Of a DNA stretch of 64,000 bases, positions 24,969 to 34,500 are shown piece after piece. A model generated the notes under the pieces. That model ran no database searches and was not told the origin of the DNA. It saw only the letters and a program-made list of their open reading frames with translations. The translations under genes and the position numbers were made by a program. Each line of letters starts with the position of its first letter. The stretch's first letter is position 1. The DNA comes from Flavobacteriales bacterium (lineage in GTDB: Bacteria > Bacteroidota > Bacteroidia > Flavobacteriales > Schleiferiaceae): positions 1,364,001-1,428,000 of the forward strand of contig CP051243.1 of NCBI GenBank assembly GCA_017795025.1. The letters are read 5' to 3'.

Positions 24969-25871
24969 ATGAAGTTTTCTTTAAAACCCAGTTTATTCAT
25001 CGCGGCAAGCTTACTCTTTGCAGTTGCTTGCTCTGAAGACGACAACGACAACGACACCAACAATTCAAACACCGCACCTTTATCGCTCAATATTAGCGGC
25101 TTAGAAGATCTAGGTCCTAACTTCCGCTATGAAGGTTGGATTATCGTTGATGGTCAACCCGTATCAGCCGGTTGGTTTGATGTAGATGCCAACGGTAATT
25201 TAAGTGCGAACTCCTTCGACCTCAACCAGGAGGACCTCAACAAGGCCACTACCTATGTACTTACCATCGAACCCAGTCCAGATCCTGATCCTGCCCCGAG
25301 CTCGGTGCATATTCTGGCCGGCGATTTTAACAATGCCAATGCGAGCTTAAGTACCGCTCATGGTGCCGCTATTGGAACCGATTTTACAATGGCGACCGGG
25401 AATTACATCTTGGCTACGCCTACCGATGGTGGAAGCATGACCGACGAGAACAGCGGTTTATGGTGGCTCGATCCTGCGGCCGGTCCTGGTCCGGGTTTAA
25501 GCTTGCCTACTTTGGCTGATGGTTGGATTTATGAAGGCTGGGTAGTACTTAATGGCCAGGCCCTTTCAACCGGTACCTTCCTAGACGCTAGTGGCACTGA
25601 TGGAGCCGCTCCTTACTCGGGAACGATGGCCGGTCCTCCCTTCCCCGGTGAAGACTTTTTACTTAATGCCCCCACTGGTTTAAGTTTCCCAACCGATTTA
25701 AGTGAAGCGACGGTAGTTGTTTCGGTAGAGCCGGTTCCGGATAATAGTAGTGCTCCATTCCTATTAAAGCCTTTAGCCGGGCAAGTGCCTGCTAATGCCC
25801 TCGATCATACCCTCTACTCGATGAATAACAATGCCACGAATACAAACCCTAGTGGATCAGTAAGCCGATAG
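24969..25871 (+). CDS. Lipoprotein with two copies of an anti-sigma-K-like domain
   Basis: 300 aa lipoprotein (signal ending FAVAC, Cys21) with an Asp/Asn-rich linker. Two homologous halves: about 40-145 and 175-285. The best match is FRYEGWIIVDGQPVSAGWF (52-70) with WIYEGWVVLNGQALSTGTF (186-204), each followed by an LxxATxxVxxVEPxPD segment. The YEGWxxxxGxPxSxGxF pattern resembles the extracytoplasmic part of RskA-type proteins, but there is no membrane helix or cytoplasmic anti-sigma domain. Surface or periplasmic; function unknown. Confidence 0.75.
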   Translation: MKFSLKPSLFIAASLLFAVACSEDDNDNDTNNSNTAPLSLNISGLEDLGPNFRYEGWIIVDGQPVSAGWFDVDANGNLSANSFDLNQEDLNKATTYVLTIEPSPDPDPAPSSVHILAGDFNNANASLSTAHGAAIGTDFTMATGNYILATPTDGGSMTDENSGLWWLDPAAGPGPGLSLPTLADGWIYEGWVVLNGQALSTGTFLDASGTDGAAPYSGTMAGPPFPGEDFLLNAPTGLSFPTDLSEATVVVSVEPVPDNSSAPFLLKPLAGQVPANALDHTLYSMNNNATNTNPSGSVSR

Positions 25872-25939
25872 TTTTCGGCAAAAAAAATGGGGTCCCCAAT
25901 CCTTTCGATTGAGCCCCCTTAGATTTGGCTTGTTATATA

Positions 25940-25975
25940 AAAAGGGCGTCCTGATTAAAACCGGGACGCCCTTTT
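25940..25975. terminator. Bidirectional terminator
   Basis: AAAAGGGCGTCC (25940-25951) pairs perfectly with GGACGCCCTTTT (25964-25975). T-runs form in both directions, and it sits between two convergent genes. A weaker GC hairpin precedes it at about 25888-25917. Confidence 0.85.
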
Positions 25976-25978
25976 ACT

Positions 25979-28393
25979 TTAACTCGCTACGCGCATTCGA
26001 CCACTGAGGTCTAGAATCCATTTTACCAATTGCTCTTTGCGCACGGGCTTGGTTAGGTAGGCATCCATACCAATACTATACACGCGTTGTTCTGTTTCTT
26101 GGGTCGCATCTGCGGTAACCGCAATAATGGGAATTTGCTGATATACCTCTCCAACCTTTCCGGCCCGGATTGCTTCACAAGCTTCATAGCCATCCATATT
26201 CGGCATCTGCAAATCCATTAAAATAAGGTCAAAGCTCTGCTCGGCCATTTTCTCTAAAGCTTGCAAGCCATCATCGGCAATCTCCAATTCTAAGTCGGGT
26301 ACCCCAGCCAATAAACGCTTCATAATCATCTGATTCATCACATTGTCTTCGGCCATTAAAACCCGAATTTTAGTGCTTTCTTCATAAGCTTCGGTTGGCA
26401 TTTTCTTTAAGGCTGATTCGGTAGACTCTTCCTGGGCAGTGGCTTCCACTTCAGGATGATTGTTGTTTGGCATGCGCTCTTTCTCGGAGTGCGCAATCGG
26501 CATTTCAAAATCTAAATCTACACGAGTACCCATACCCGCTTCGCTTTTCACTTTTACCTTGGCACCAAATAAATGCATAAGGTGTTTTACAATGGTGAGG
26601 CCTAATCCTAAACCTCCATAACGGCGTTTGTTGTTTAATTTCATCTGATTAAAACTTTCAAAAATTCGACTTAATTCATCCGGCTCCATCCCAATGCCGG
26701 TATCGCTAACGCTTATCTGTAAGCCTAGCATATCATTTTCTAAGGTTTGGGTTTTCACTTGCATGCGGATAGAACCTTGGGAGGTAAACTTCACCGCATT
26801 GCTAAGAATATTGTTTAAGATCTGACGCAGGCGTTTTTCATCACCCTGCAATTTGGGGGGCATTTCACCAATGAGTTCGCAATCGAAGTTCAAACGCTTC
26901 CGACGCGCTTCGAAGGACCAAGAAGACTTTAACTCGTCTAAGACTTCTTCTAAGTCAATGGTCTGACGATTATCAAGCTGCAAACTCCCTTTTTCAATTT
27001 GTTCAAAATCGAGGATGTCGTTCACATTGCTGAGCAGACTTAATGAAGCACTCTTTACAATCTTATAATTCTCAATATCATCGGCAGAGATATTATTCTC
27101 CAATTGCTCGGTGGCAATTCCTAAAATGGCATTAATAGGAGTACGTAACTCATGCGAGATATTCGACATGAAATAGGTCTTCATTGAAGAGATATCCTCA
27201 GATTTACGCAGGGCTTCCAATTGTGATCTTTCCTTTTCCATCCGTAACTGACCGATTAGATTGGTCATGGATAAGGAAAGGAAAACCACTTCCAAGGCGA
27301 TGCCAAATTTGGCACTGTTTAAAATCCAAAAGTTATTGGGCAGTAAACTGAGATTATTCATTACGAAGGCCAATAAGCCCATCACTAAAAAGAAGATACC
27401 GGTGCGGAAGAAAACATCCACTTTCTCCACCTTAAAGTGGGTGTAGGTTAAGGTGACTAAAATCAAGATTAAGCTGAAAAGCCCGTTAATATTACTCAGA
27501 GGATAAGCCCAGGCCATGGTAGTTTCGTTGATGAACAGTAAAACGGCCACCGCAGGAATTAAGAAGTAAAACAAGCGGTAAAAGTTGTACAAACGAGGCA
27601 TCCGGCTCGCCACCTTTAAAAAACTGGCGCCATACTTTAATAGGAAGTAATTGGAAAAAGCGGCGGTAAGCAATACCATTTTAGCGCCAATATTGGAACC
27701 TTCTGGAAAAAGAAACTGGTAAGTAAAGCCATCTAAGGAGCCCTGTAATAAGGCAATGGATATTACGTAAAAACCATAGTGCAAAAAACTTAGTTCCCGT
27801 AAACCGGTATAAAAGAACAGGTAAATTAAGGCACTAAGAAAGAGCATCCCATAAAAGGCCCCTAAGAATAATTGCTGACTGTATTGGTTTTGATTAAACT
27901 GCTTTTCGCTAATTAGCCGCGGGAAGATATCCAGCGTTTCACCGTCACTCTTTAGATAGATTAGCAAATTTTGACTTTCCCCCGAAGCTAAATTTACTTC
28001 TAGTAAATGCTGACGATGTGCTATCTCCCGTTCCTTAAAATCCACCCGATCGCCGGAGTAAATAGGTTCATCAAGTTGAGATTCGCGGTAAAAAATGACG
28101 CTATCAGTGATAGGTCGACCAATTTTTAAATAGCCATTAAAATCCTCCGAATTGGAATTGGTCATTTGAACCCGGACCCAATAATTTTCTTTGGTAAAGC
28201 CTTGCTCCCCCTTAGAAGCTTCTACCTTTTCGAAATGCGTGGAATCCAGTGTAAAAATTTGAGCAGCATCCAATTGCTCCTCTTGTTCTGCCAAACGGCT
28301 AACCTCCACCCTTAAGTCCGTCGTTTGGGCCATTAGCGCTCCACCGAAGCAAAGCCCTATCAGTAAAATTAATTTGGTTTTCATCATGCTCAT
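25979..28393 (-). CDS. 7TMR-DISM hybrid sensor histidine kinase
   Basis: 804 aa. Signal peptide (1-22), periplasmic 7TMR-DISMED2-type beta domain (about 25-160, with ENYWVRVQMTN), seven membrane segments (about 175-385), coiled coil, HisKA (FMSNISHELRTPINAILG, His near residue 410), HATPase (NILSNAVKFT, SVSDTGIGM, GGLGLGLTIVKHL), and a receiver domain (about 675-795; phosphoacceptor in LILMDLQMPNMDG, Lys in YLTKPV). Inner membrane. An added sugar or carboxylate sensor is likely but unknown. The nearest response element is its own receiver domain; no DNA-binding partner is adjacent. Confidence 0.93.
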   Translation of the reverse strand: MSMMKTKLILLIGLCFGGALMAQTTDLRVEVSRLAEQEEQLDAAQIFTLDSTHFEKVEASKGEQGFTKENYWVRVQMTNSNSEDFNGYLKIGRPITDSVIFYRESQLDEPIYSGDRVDFKEREIAHRQHLLEVNLASGESQNLLIYLKSDGETLDIFPRLISEKQFNQNQYSQQLFLGAFYGMLFLSALIYLFFYTGLRELSFLHYGFYVISIALLQGSLDGFTYQFLFPEGSNIGAKMVLLTAAFSNYFLLKYGASFLKVASRMPRLYNFYRLFYFLIPAVAVLLFINETTMAWAYPLSNINGLFSLILILVTLTYTHFKVEKVDVFFRTGIFFLVMGLLAFVMNNLSLLPNNFWILNSAKFGIALEVVFLSLSMTNLIGQLRMEKERSQLEALRKSEDISSMKTYFMSNISHELRTPINAILGIATEQLENNISADDIENYKIVKSASLSLLSNVNDILDFEQIEKGSLQLDNRQTIDLEEVLDELKSSWSFEARRKRLNFDCELIGEMPPKLQGDEKRLRQILNNILSNAVKFTSQGSIRMQVKTQTLENDMLGLQISVSDTGIGMEPDELSRIFESFNQMKLNNKRRYGGLGLGLTIVKHLMHLFGAKVKVKSEAGMGTRVDLDFEMPIAHSEKERMPNNNHPEVEATAQEESTESALKKMPTEAYEESTKIRVLMAEDNVMNQMIMKRLLAGVPDLELEIADDGLQALEKMAEQSFDLILMDLQMPNMDGYEACEAIRAGKVGEVYQQIPIIAVTADATQETEQRVYSIGMDAYLTKPVRKEQLVKWILDLSGRMRVAS

Positions 28394-28587
28394 CTTTTCA
28401 GATTTGTATTATATACGTGAGTTTTGATACTATGGATTTCTACACTTAAAAAAATAGTCATCATCCCCTCAGGGATTTAGAACAAAATATTTCGATAAAA
28501 GGCCAATTAGCTGGGGGAAACATCTCTAGAATTAGACTTATATTTAGGGCGTTCTTAAACCCTAATAATCTTTGCTCAGGTCCGATT

Positions 28588-29028
28588 ATGAACCCATTAA
28601 TGCGCAGCTTTTTTATCCTCTGTCTTGGATTTTTACCCCTGCTCAGTAATGCTCAAGCGGCGGAATACATTTTTTGTATCGAAAGCGAGAGCTACGAAAC
28701 CTTTACCGCAAGAGTGGTTTTTAAAGGATTGGATTTTGGCGCCAACTCGGCTAAGCAAATGGTTTTAAATGATTTGAACCAGGTTTTAGAAGGCGATTTC
28801 AAGCTTACCACTTATAGCGAAGCTTGTCCTTGTAATGGTGAATGTCCACGCATTGAAGTAAGCTCCGATAATTGGCGTGAAAATTTTAAGAATGGAGATG
28901 CCAAAATCGAAAACTTGTGGGGCTCAGCCGTTGAAGTAGGCGATGCGGTAATCTCGGAAGGCAAGGCTCTATGGGATAATCCAGGGGAATTTTTAATGAC
29001 CCGAATTTTTGGTCAAAGCAAGGGCTAA
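28588..29028 (+). CDS. Hypothetical secreted protein
   Basis: 146 aa with a signal peptide (about 1-24, ending SNAQ). The mature part has cysteines in SEACPCNGECPR, which could form disulfides or bind metal. No family recognised. The next gene's ATG lies 4 bp after the stop, suggesting co-transcription. Confidence 0.6.
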   Translation: MNPLMRSFFILCLGFLPLLSNAQAAEYIFCIESESYETFTARVVFKGLDFGANSAKQMVLNDLNQVLEGDFKLTTYSEACPCNGECPRIEVSSDNWRENFKNGDAKIENLWGSAVEVGDAVISEGKALWDNPGEFLMTRIFGQSKG

Positions 29029-29032
29029 GGCC

Positions 29033-29500
29033 ATGGACCTGCATTTTCGAAAAACCCAAAGCCTGAATCCCGCCATTATAGATTCTCTATTCCAATTATG
29101 GAATGCCGAATACCCTGAAATCATTGCGCATCAAAATACTTCCGAATTAGAAGAATACCTGTTGACCTTTAAAAATGCGGTGCATCGGTTGGCCTTTAAT
29201 TCGGATGCCGAATTGGTTGCTTGGTGCTGCGGATTTGAACGGGAGGATTTACCTTGGTTCGCGATGATTATTGATCGACAATACCAAGGCCTAGGCTTAG
29301 GCAGTAAGTTTCTCTCGGAGCTTAAAAAAGACTACGCCATTCTCAATGGCTGGGCGATTGATCAAGATTCTTACCTACGAGCCGACGGAAGTGTATATCC
29401 CTCACCCCTAGCTTTTTACCAGAAAAATGATTTTCGGATCAGCCAAAGAAGAGGACCTAAAGAAAGTCCTATCTCCATTGTGCACATTTTATGGCCTTAG
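29033..29500 (+). CDS. GNAT family N-acetyltransferase
   Basis: 155 aa from the ATG at 29033; an earlier in-frame start would overlap the preceding gene. The acetyl-CoA-binding motif A is IIDRQYQGLGLGSKFLSELK (the Q/R-x-x-G-x-G/A loop). Cytoplasmic, substrate unknown. The C-terminus (DSYLRADGSVYPSPLAFYQK, then NDFRIS) matches the usual GNAT motif B region. Confidence 0.8.
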   Translation: MDLHFRKTQSLNPAIIDSLFQLWNAEYPEIIAHQNTSELEEYLLTFKNAVHRLAFNSDAELVAWCCGFEREDLPWFAMIIDRQYQGLGLGSKFLSELKKDYAILNGWAIDQDSYLRADGSVYPSPLAFYQKNDFRISQRRGPKESPISIVHILWP

Positions 29501-30841
29501 TTAAAAACGGTAGTGACTGCCAAGATAAAAGGCCCAACTCCTGTACCAGGTGCGATCAAAAGCGGCGGGTATATCCTTATGCCCGAGATACAGATTATTA
29601 AAATTGAAATCGGTCCGAATTCCATACGATAAAACCAAGGGGCCATTACGCCATTCTTGCCCTAAGTTTAATTGCATACCCCAGGCATCGCCATAACGTG
29701 ATTTCAAATTTTGAGACTCGTCACTAGCCTCTCTTAACAGGCCATAGTAAGCTTGTCCGCCCAATACCAGGTTAAAGGCCCTTCTGCCGAAAGGCAAGGG
29801 CAAATGATGCTCAAGTCCGAAGCCAAGATTGGTATACTGCAGTTGCAATTGTTTTGACTGGTATTGCCCTTCTGCATAAGTATTGTAGTAAAGGGATAAA
29901 TCGTTTTGCGGCTGCCATTGTGCTTTTAGGGACCAGCGCGGATTAAGGCGATAGCGCAAATCCAAACTGAAATTATGACTGTAAGCTGGGGAGCTCGCCA
30001 CCAGACTGCGGGGATTTAAACTCTCGCGATACTGATTATTACTTAAGAAATCGCGACTGTAGGCATAGGTTAAACCAAGTTCCCAGTGCTTAAATCGCGA
30101 AGTAGGCCGCTTCGGCTTAATGGTCATTGGGCCTTTTCGAGCGGCTCTCAAAACACCTAATTCGGGAGCTATATTAAATGCTAACCAAGATTTTAAATCG
30201 ACCGATATCTTGGAACTATTCGAATCCATTTGGCCCGACCACGCAGTTTGCGGGGAAGGCCTTGGAACTCCTCCTGCTGCTGCTATGGGAGGCGCCTCAG
30301 TGGTGTTGCCCCCAGCTCTTGACGCCACTTCCCTAGAAGTGTCTCCTGTGTTTCCAGAACCTGTACCCGAGGTTGCCCGTGGGGCTAAAGATTCTTTTTC
30401 CTCCAAACGAGCCGCTCCCTCAGTGGGATTGCTACTCAAAGGTTTTTCCAAGTCTTCGATTGGATTGTCCTTTAATGAGTTTTGCTTGGGAAGACCGGTC
30501 TCCCTTTGATTAAGTTCTAAGCCCCAGTAAGTTAGACCAAACAGTAAAATAAGTAGGGCGGCTATACGGGCCGACCAACGGTAGAAGATACGGCGATTGA
30601 GGTATGCGTTGATTCCCTTCCAAGCCGCGTCGATGGTAAGTTGACGGTTAATACCCGCCCAAATAGCTTCGGGGGCGTTTTCGGCCTGCGCTTCGAAGGA
30701 AGCTTTAACCTCTTGATCCAAACGCGATTCTTCGGCAGCCATTTTTTGATCCATAGCTGCCCATAGCCCTTCGGGAGCTTTTTGCTCCGAAGCGGCAAAG
30801 CTTTCGCGTATTTTGGCGTCTATGTCCTTATTCCGGTCCAT
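29501..30841 (-). CDS. Dual-membrane anti-sigma factor with outer-membrane barrel (Dma-like)
   Basis: 446 aa. Residues 1-89 are cytoplasmic and hold two tandem copies of a motif SFxAxxxxAPExxWxxIxxxL (about 14-33 and 48-67). Residues 90-109 form one membrane helix (ARIAALLILLFGLTYWGLEL). A Ser/Thr/Gly/Pro-rich linker (110-245) follows, then a beta-barrel-like region from about 250 with alternating aromatic strands, ending in Phe (GSHYRF), as outer-membrane barrels do. This is the layout reported for dual membrane-spanning anti-sigma proteins of Bacteroidota. It overlaps the ECF sigma gene by 14 bp, so it is most likely its inhibitor. Confidence 0.75.
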   Translation of the reverse strand: MDRNKDIDAKIRESFAASEQKAPEGLWAAMDQKMAAEESRLDQEVKASFEAQAENAPEAIWAGINRQLTIDAAWKGINAYLNRRIFYRWSARIAALLILLFGLTYWGLELNQRETGLPKQNSLKDNPIEDLEKPLSSNPTEGAARLEEKESLAPRATSGTGSGNTGDTSREVASRAGGNTTEAPPIAAAGGVPRPSPQTAWSGQMDSNSSKISVDLKSWLAFNIAPELGVLRAARKGPMTIKPKRPTSRFKHWELGLTYAYSRDFLSNNQYRESLNPRSLVASSPAYSHNFSLDLRYRLNPRWSLKAQWQPQNDLSLYYNTYAEGQYQSKQLQLQYTNLGFGLEHHLPLPFGRRAFNLVLGGQAYYGLLREASDESQNLKSRYGDAWGMQLNLGQEWRNGPLVLSYGIRTDFNFNNLYLGHKDIPAAFDRTWYRSWAFYLGSHYRF

Positions 30842-31388
30842 TCAACTTTTCCAGTCTTTCGCGCAACAATCCCCGGGCGCGGTTCAATTGCGATTTAGAG
30901 GTGCCTTCACTAATTCCCATCAGGTCGGCAATTTCCTTATGGGCGTAGCCTTCAATGGCGTATAATTTTAAAACCATTCCCGCCTTGTCGGGCAGGTGGT
31001 TAACTAGGTTTACAATTTCTTTGGCTTGTATGCTCGCTAAAAGCTCATCACTCACCAAGTTCTGCTGCTCGTGGAATTCGCGAATCACCTCTTCTTTGCG
31101 GCGCTTGGCGCGATAATGTTCAAGGGCTTTATTAACAATGATTCGACGAATCCAACCTTCGAAAGAGCCTTGAAATTTGTAGCGATCTAGCTTGCGAAAC
31201 ACATTGATAAAGCCATCTTGGAGGATATCGGCCGCCTCATCTTCATCCTTACTATAGGTGATTGCCACCCGATACATTTGGTCGGCAAATTTGCGGTAAA
31301 GGGCTTCTTGGTAACGACGGTCATTCTTCAAACAGGCCTCAATCAAGGCCTCATCCGAAAGGGTATGTATGTCGTTTACTTTGCTCAC
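30828..31388 (-). CDS. ECF-type RNA polymerase sigma factor
   Basis: 186 aa. Region 2 (about 25-90: FADQMYRVAITYSKDEDEAA then DILQDGFINVFRKLDRY and GSFEGWIRRIIVNKALEHYR) and region 4 (about 125-180: LPDKAGMVLKLYAIEGYAHKE, EIADLMGISEGTSKSQLNRA). Start is GTG, in a GTGA overlap with the stop of the preceding lipoprotein gene, and it overlaps the anti-sigma gene by 14 bp. This is the usual layout for an ECF sigma that is held inactive by the adjacent membrane protein. Confidence 0.93.
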   Translation of the reverse strand: MSKVNDIHTLSDEALIEACLKNDRRYQEALYRKFADQMYRVAITYSKDEDEAADILQDGFINVFRKLDRYKFQGSFEGWIRRIIVNKALEHYRAKRRKEEVIREFHEQQNLVSDELLASIQAKEIVNLVNHLPDKAGMVLKLYAIEGYAHKEIADLMGISEGTSKSQLNRARGLLRERLEKLNGPE

Positions 31389-32071
31389 TGAATGGTTAAT
31401 TGATTCAGTTCATCCAGTCGGTTATCGATTTCGGTATAAAAATCGGAATTCACCTGTCGGTTAATGAGTAAGATGGAGTCTCCATTGTGAAGGCTACGAG
31501 GGGCCGCTTCTAATTGCTCAATGCTGATCCCTGAAAACCAATGACCGGGATTAAACTCAATTTTCCCTATCCGTACATTTCCTTCCTGAAAAACCAATTC
31601 TTGTCCCCCATTCGCATTTCGCGCCAGGAAGGAGAAGTTTTCAAAACTGTCGACTTCCAACATCAAGGGTAACCAATCGCCATTCGCCTTTTTCAATCGG
31701 CCCACCACGATTAGGGTCGGAATATTCGCTGAGGGTATCTCGAAGTTTAATTGCAGGGTATTGTAAATGCCTTGGGGCAGATCAAATTGAAGGGCCGCAG
31801 CAATTTGCAGGGAATCAAATAAAATTTCTAGTGGGGGTTGATAGCCATTTTTAAAGAAATAATCTTCGGCCTCTACCCGATCGCCATCTAGTTGAAAGCT
31901 GGAAATCCGGATTAGCCCGCCATCAAACTCAAGACGCCCTAATTTGGTGGGTACGCGATTTATATCCACCTGAAAGAGCAAGGCTCCCGGTGCTTTAAAA
32001 TCTGCTGATTCATCGGCGGCACAGCCGGCCAAGATCAATAAGCTTAAAAGGAATAATTGTATCCGTTTCAT
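31385..32071 (-). CDS. Hypothetical lipoprotein upstream of sigma factor
   Basis: 228 aa lipoprotein (LILAGCAAD, Cys17). The mature part is beta-rich with repeated FEFDG..., LQLNFEIPSANIP, FQEGNVRIGKIEFNPGHWFSG. No family recognised. Its stop overlaps the GTG start of the ECF sigma, so it is probably the first gene of the sigma operon and may be the envelope-side input or target. Confidence 0.65.
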   Translation of the reverse strand: MKRIQLFLLSLLILAGCAADESADFKAPGALLFQVDINRVPTKLGRLEFDGGLIRISSFQLDGDRVEAEDYFFKNGYQPPLEILFDSLQIAAALQFDLPQGIYNTLQLNFEIPSANIPTLIVVGRLKKANGDWLPLMLEVDSFENFSFLARNANGGQELVFQEGNVRIGKIEFNPGHWFSGISIEQLEAAPRSLHNGDSILLINRQVNSDFYTEIDNRLDELNQLTIQ

Positions 32072-32195
32072 TTCTGCTTCTTAGACGGCTCTACTTCCAT
32101 AGAGGTTGGAAAGGCCTTCAAAGAATTTTAAATCCTTGCAAATATCAATAAAGCTACTGATTATCAAATCAGTATGACAAATGAGCTGGATTCTT

Positions 32196-34079
32196 TTAAT
32201 CGCGCTCAATCACTTGAGAGATATAATGCTCTACGCTGCCATCCGAATTTCGAACCACAGCCGCAGCCAATAAGGCCTTAAGAATGCTACCGTCTTTGCG
32301 GAAATAGCGCTTTTCCATCTGATAATGGGAAATTTTACCGGTGCTTAGATCGGCCAGCAAAGCGAGGTCTTTTTCTAAGTCTTCGGGATGCGTTAGGTCT
32401 TGAAAGGTTTTGGAATTTAACTCTTCTTCGTTATAGCCAAGCATGGAGCATAGCTTTTCATTAACCTGCTTCCAGCTACCATCGGGACCAATAATGGCCA
32501 TGCCAATGGCCCCATTTTTAAAATTCGCTTCAAAGGCCCTTTGGGTTCGGGCCAAGGTTTCCTGATCCTTCTTGTGCTGGGTGATATCTTCCGTATACAT
32601 GATAATGCCACCGGTATCGCCATTACCATCATACCAAGGGCGAATTTCCCAGCGAATCCATTGCTTCCGTCCATCAGCCCTAAGGAAAAGGTCTTCCTCC
32701 TTACGAAGCACTTCGCCCGCTAAACAGCGTTGGTGCAGCTCTTTCCATTCTTGCGAAATTTCAGGGAAGATTTCGTAATGACTCATCCCAATTATGGCTT
32801 GCTCCTCTAAACCATAATCGGTGCGCCATTTATGAGAGCAATTGATGTAACGCATTTTAGTATCCATCATGGCAATAGCCAAGGGAGCTTCCTGTATAAA
32901 GGTAGAATGGTAGGAAAGCTTTTCTTTTTCGTAGTGAATATCGCGCCAAATCCCCACGATTCGGGGACGTTCGAAATGTAAGTCGGGCTGAAACAATTTA
33001 CCATTGATGGCTAACCAACGATAGTTGCCCTCCGCTCCGCGCAAACGGGCTTCCGTATTAAACTCATCTCGAGCACCTACTAAGTACTCTTTAAGCTCTC
33101 GCCAAACTCTTTCGTAATCGTTGGGATGCAACAAATCGAACCAATAGACTTGACCTTCGCGACGCATTACTTCCAGATCATAACCCAAAAGTTCAGCGGC
33201 CTTCCGATTGAGGGTCATCCGATCCGAATCTACATCCCAGTCCCAGGCGCCCACATTTGCTCCTTGTAAAACCTGTCGATAGAGTTCCCTTTCGGATCGA
33301 ATCGCCTTCTCGGTTCGGACCTTTAAATCTATATCCTGAAAGAGGCCGTAAATGCGGATGGCCCGTCCGTCTTGCAGTTCGGGAATACCAATTACCCGCA
33401 CCCAGCATTCTTGTCCATCGGAGTTTACAATTTGGAGTTCCTCATCATAAGGCTCCCCATAATGCAGGGCCCGATCCACCAGTTCCGTTATTTTTTGTTG
33501 AGAGCGACCTTCTTTATAAAACTTAATCGCATTGCGGTAATCAGGTTGATAGCTGGCCTCCACACCATGGATTTCGCGGGTGACCGGACTCCAGTAGAGG
33601 GATTTCCCCTTGATATCCCAATCGTAAAAACCAATGCGTGCCATTTCGGAAGAATGCTGTAGAAATTCTTCTTTATGCTTGAGGTCTGTGATCTCGGTAA
33701 AGGCAATTAAAACCCGGGGATTCGGTTCCTCTAAAAATACACCCTGTAGGCGCATCCATACCCAGGCACCATTGCGTTTTTGCAATCGTAATACCGGATC
33801 GTACTTAGCGCCCGACTCCCGATAAACAAGGCTTCGATAAGCCTGCATTTCCATATGGCGATCGTCGGGGTGAATGAGCTCCTTCCACGATTTCGCCTCC
33901 TTAGCGGCTTGCTTCTCCGTATAGTTTAATCGAGACCAAAAATTGGCATTGGCCCAAAAGTCTTGTTTACCACCAACTTCTAAAATGGCCAAACCATCGT
34001 TGGCAATATTTTTAATGAACTCACAAAGGGGATTGGGATTACTAAAGAACGCTTCAAATTCCTTTTGTAATGGACTCAT
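32196..34079 (-). CDS. Multi-PAS protein without output domain
   Basis: 627 aa with about five PAS/PAC units (approximately 15-125, 145-265, 270-390, 395-510 and 515-627), each with the FxxLIHPDD or DxxxLxHPxD turn and a W-x-W/R-x-x-G strand. It ends with the last PAC (HYISQVIERD). No histidine kinase, GGDEF, HTH or phosphatase follows, and the sequence after the stop shows no kinase remnant. No signal peptide or membrane segment. It could act as a soluble sensor platform for a partner kinase. Confidence 0.85.
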   Translation of the reverse strand: MSPLQKEFEAFFSNPNPLCEFIKNIANDGLAILEVGGKQDFWANANFWSRLNYTEKQAAKEAKSWKELIHPDDRHMEMQAYRSLVYRESGAKYDPVLRLQKRNGAWVWMRLQGVFLEEPNPRVLIAFTEITDLKHKEEFLQHSSEMARIGFYDWDIKGKSLYWSPVTREIHGVEASYQPDYRNAIKFYKEGRSQQKITELVDRALHYGEPYDEELQIVNSDGQECWVRVIGIPELQDGRAIRIYGLFQDIDLKVRTEKAIRSERELYRQVLQGANVGAWDWDVDSDRMTLNRKAAELLGYDLEVMRREGQVYWFDLLHPNDYERVWRELKEYLVGARDEFNTEARLRGAEGNYRWLAINGKLFQPDLHFERPRIVGIWRDIHYEKEKLSYHSTFIQEAPLAIAMMDTKMRYINCSHKWRTDYGLEEQAIIGMSHYEIFPEISQEWKELHQRCLAGEVLRKEEDLFLRADGRKQWIRWEIRPWYDGNGDTGGIIMYTEDITQHKKDQETLARTQRAFEANFKNGAIGMAIIGPDGSWKQVNEKLCSMLGYNEEELNSKTFQDLTHPEDLEKDLALLADLSTGKISHYQMEKRYFRKDGSILKALLAAAVVRNSDGSVEHYISQVIERD

Positions 34080-34119
34080 AAGGGGGCTACTAATTAAAAT
34101 CGAAGATAAGAGATTCGCC

Positions 34120-34500
34120 TTATTTGGCGGGACTTTCCGCCGCGCTTTCTACTGCCAAAAGCTTAAGTATGGAGAGCATTCCAATCGCTAAAACCATAAG
34201 CGAACTTGCAAAACTCATAGCCTCAGGATAATAGATGAGCCAATAGGCCGAAATGCTGAACATGAAAACAATCGGAGGCAATAAAAGAAAAAGAAGCATT
34301 TTACGAATTCGGGCTTCCAATGGTTTTTTCATTTCCACCAAGGAAACAAAGCTCAAGGCCAAACCGGTAAAAAGTAAGCCCTTATTCACCGATTCCAAGG
34401 GATGATCGGGCATCCATAGGGGCTGTAAATAGTAAAAGAGGGCAATCGCAAAGCTTGGAATTTGCAAAAAGGAGAGGTAGTGAAATAGCTTTTTCATCAT
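34120..34500 (-). CDS. Hypothetical membrane protein
   Basis: 126 aa with four hydrophobic segments (about 10-26, 41-58, 68-88 and 95-113), a basic cytoplasmic turn (MKKPLEARIRKM) and a small tail. Not recognised. It starts at the base before the stop of the bestrophin gene (same strand) and is probably co-transcribed with it. Confidence 0.65.
   Translation of the reverse strand: MMKKLFHYLSFLQIPSFAIALFYYLQPLWMPDHPLESVNKGLLFTGLALSFVSLVEMKKPLEARIRKMLLFLLLPPIVFMFSISAYWLIYYPEAMSFASSLMVLAIGMLSILKLLAVESAAESPAK

Noticed and set aside
28561-28580. TAATCTTTG as promoter -7 box
   Set aside because: Three bases between TA and TTTG instead of two; no -33 box seen.
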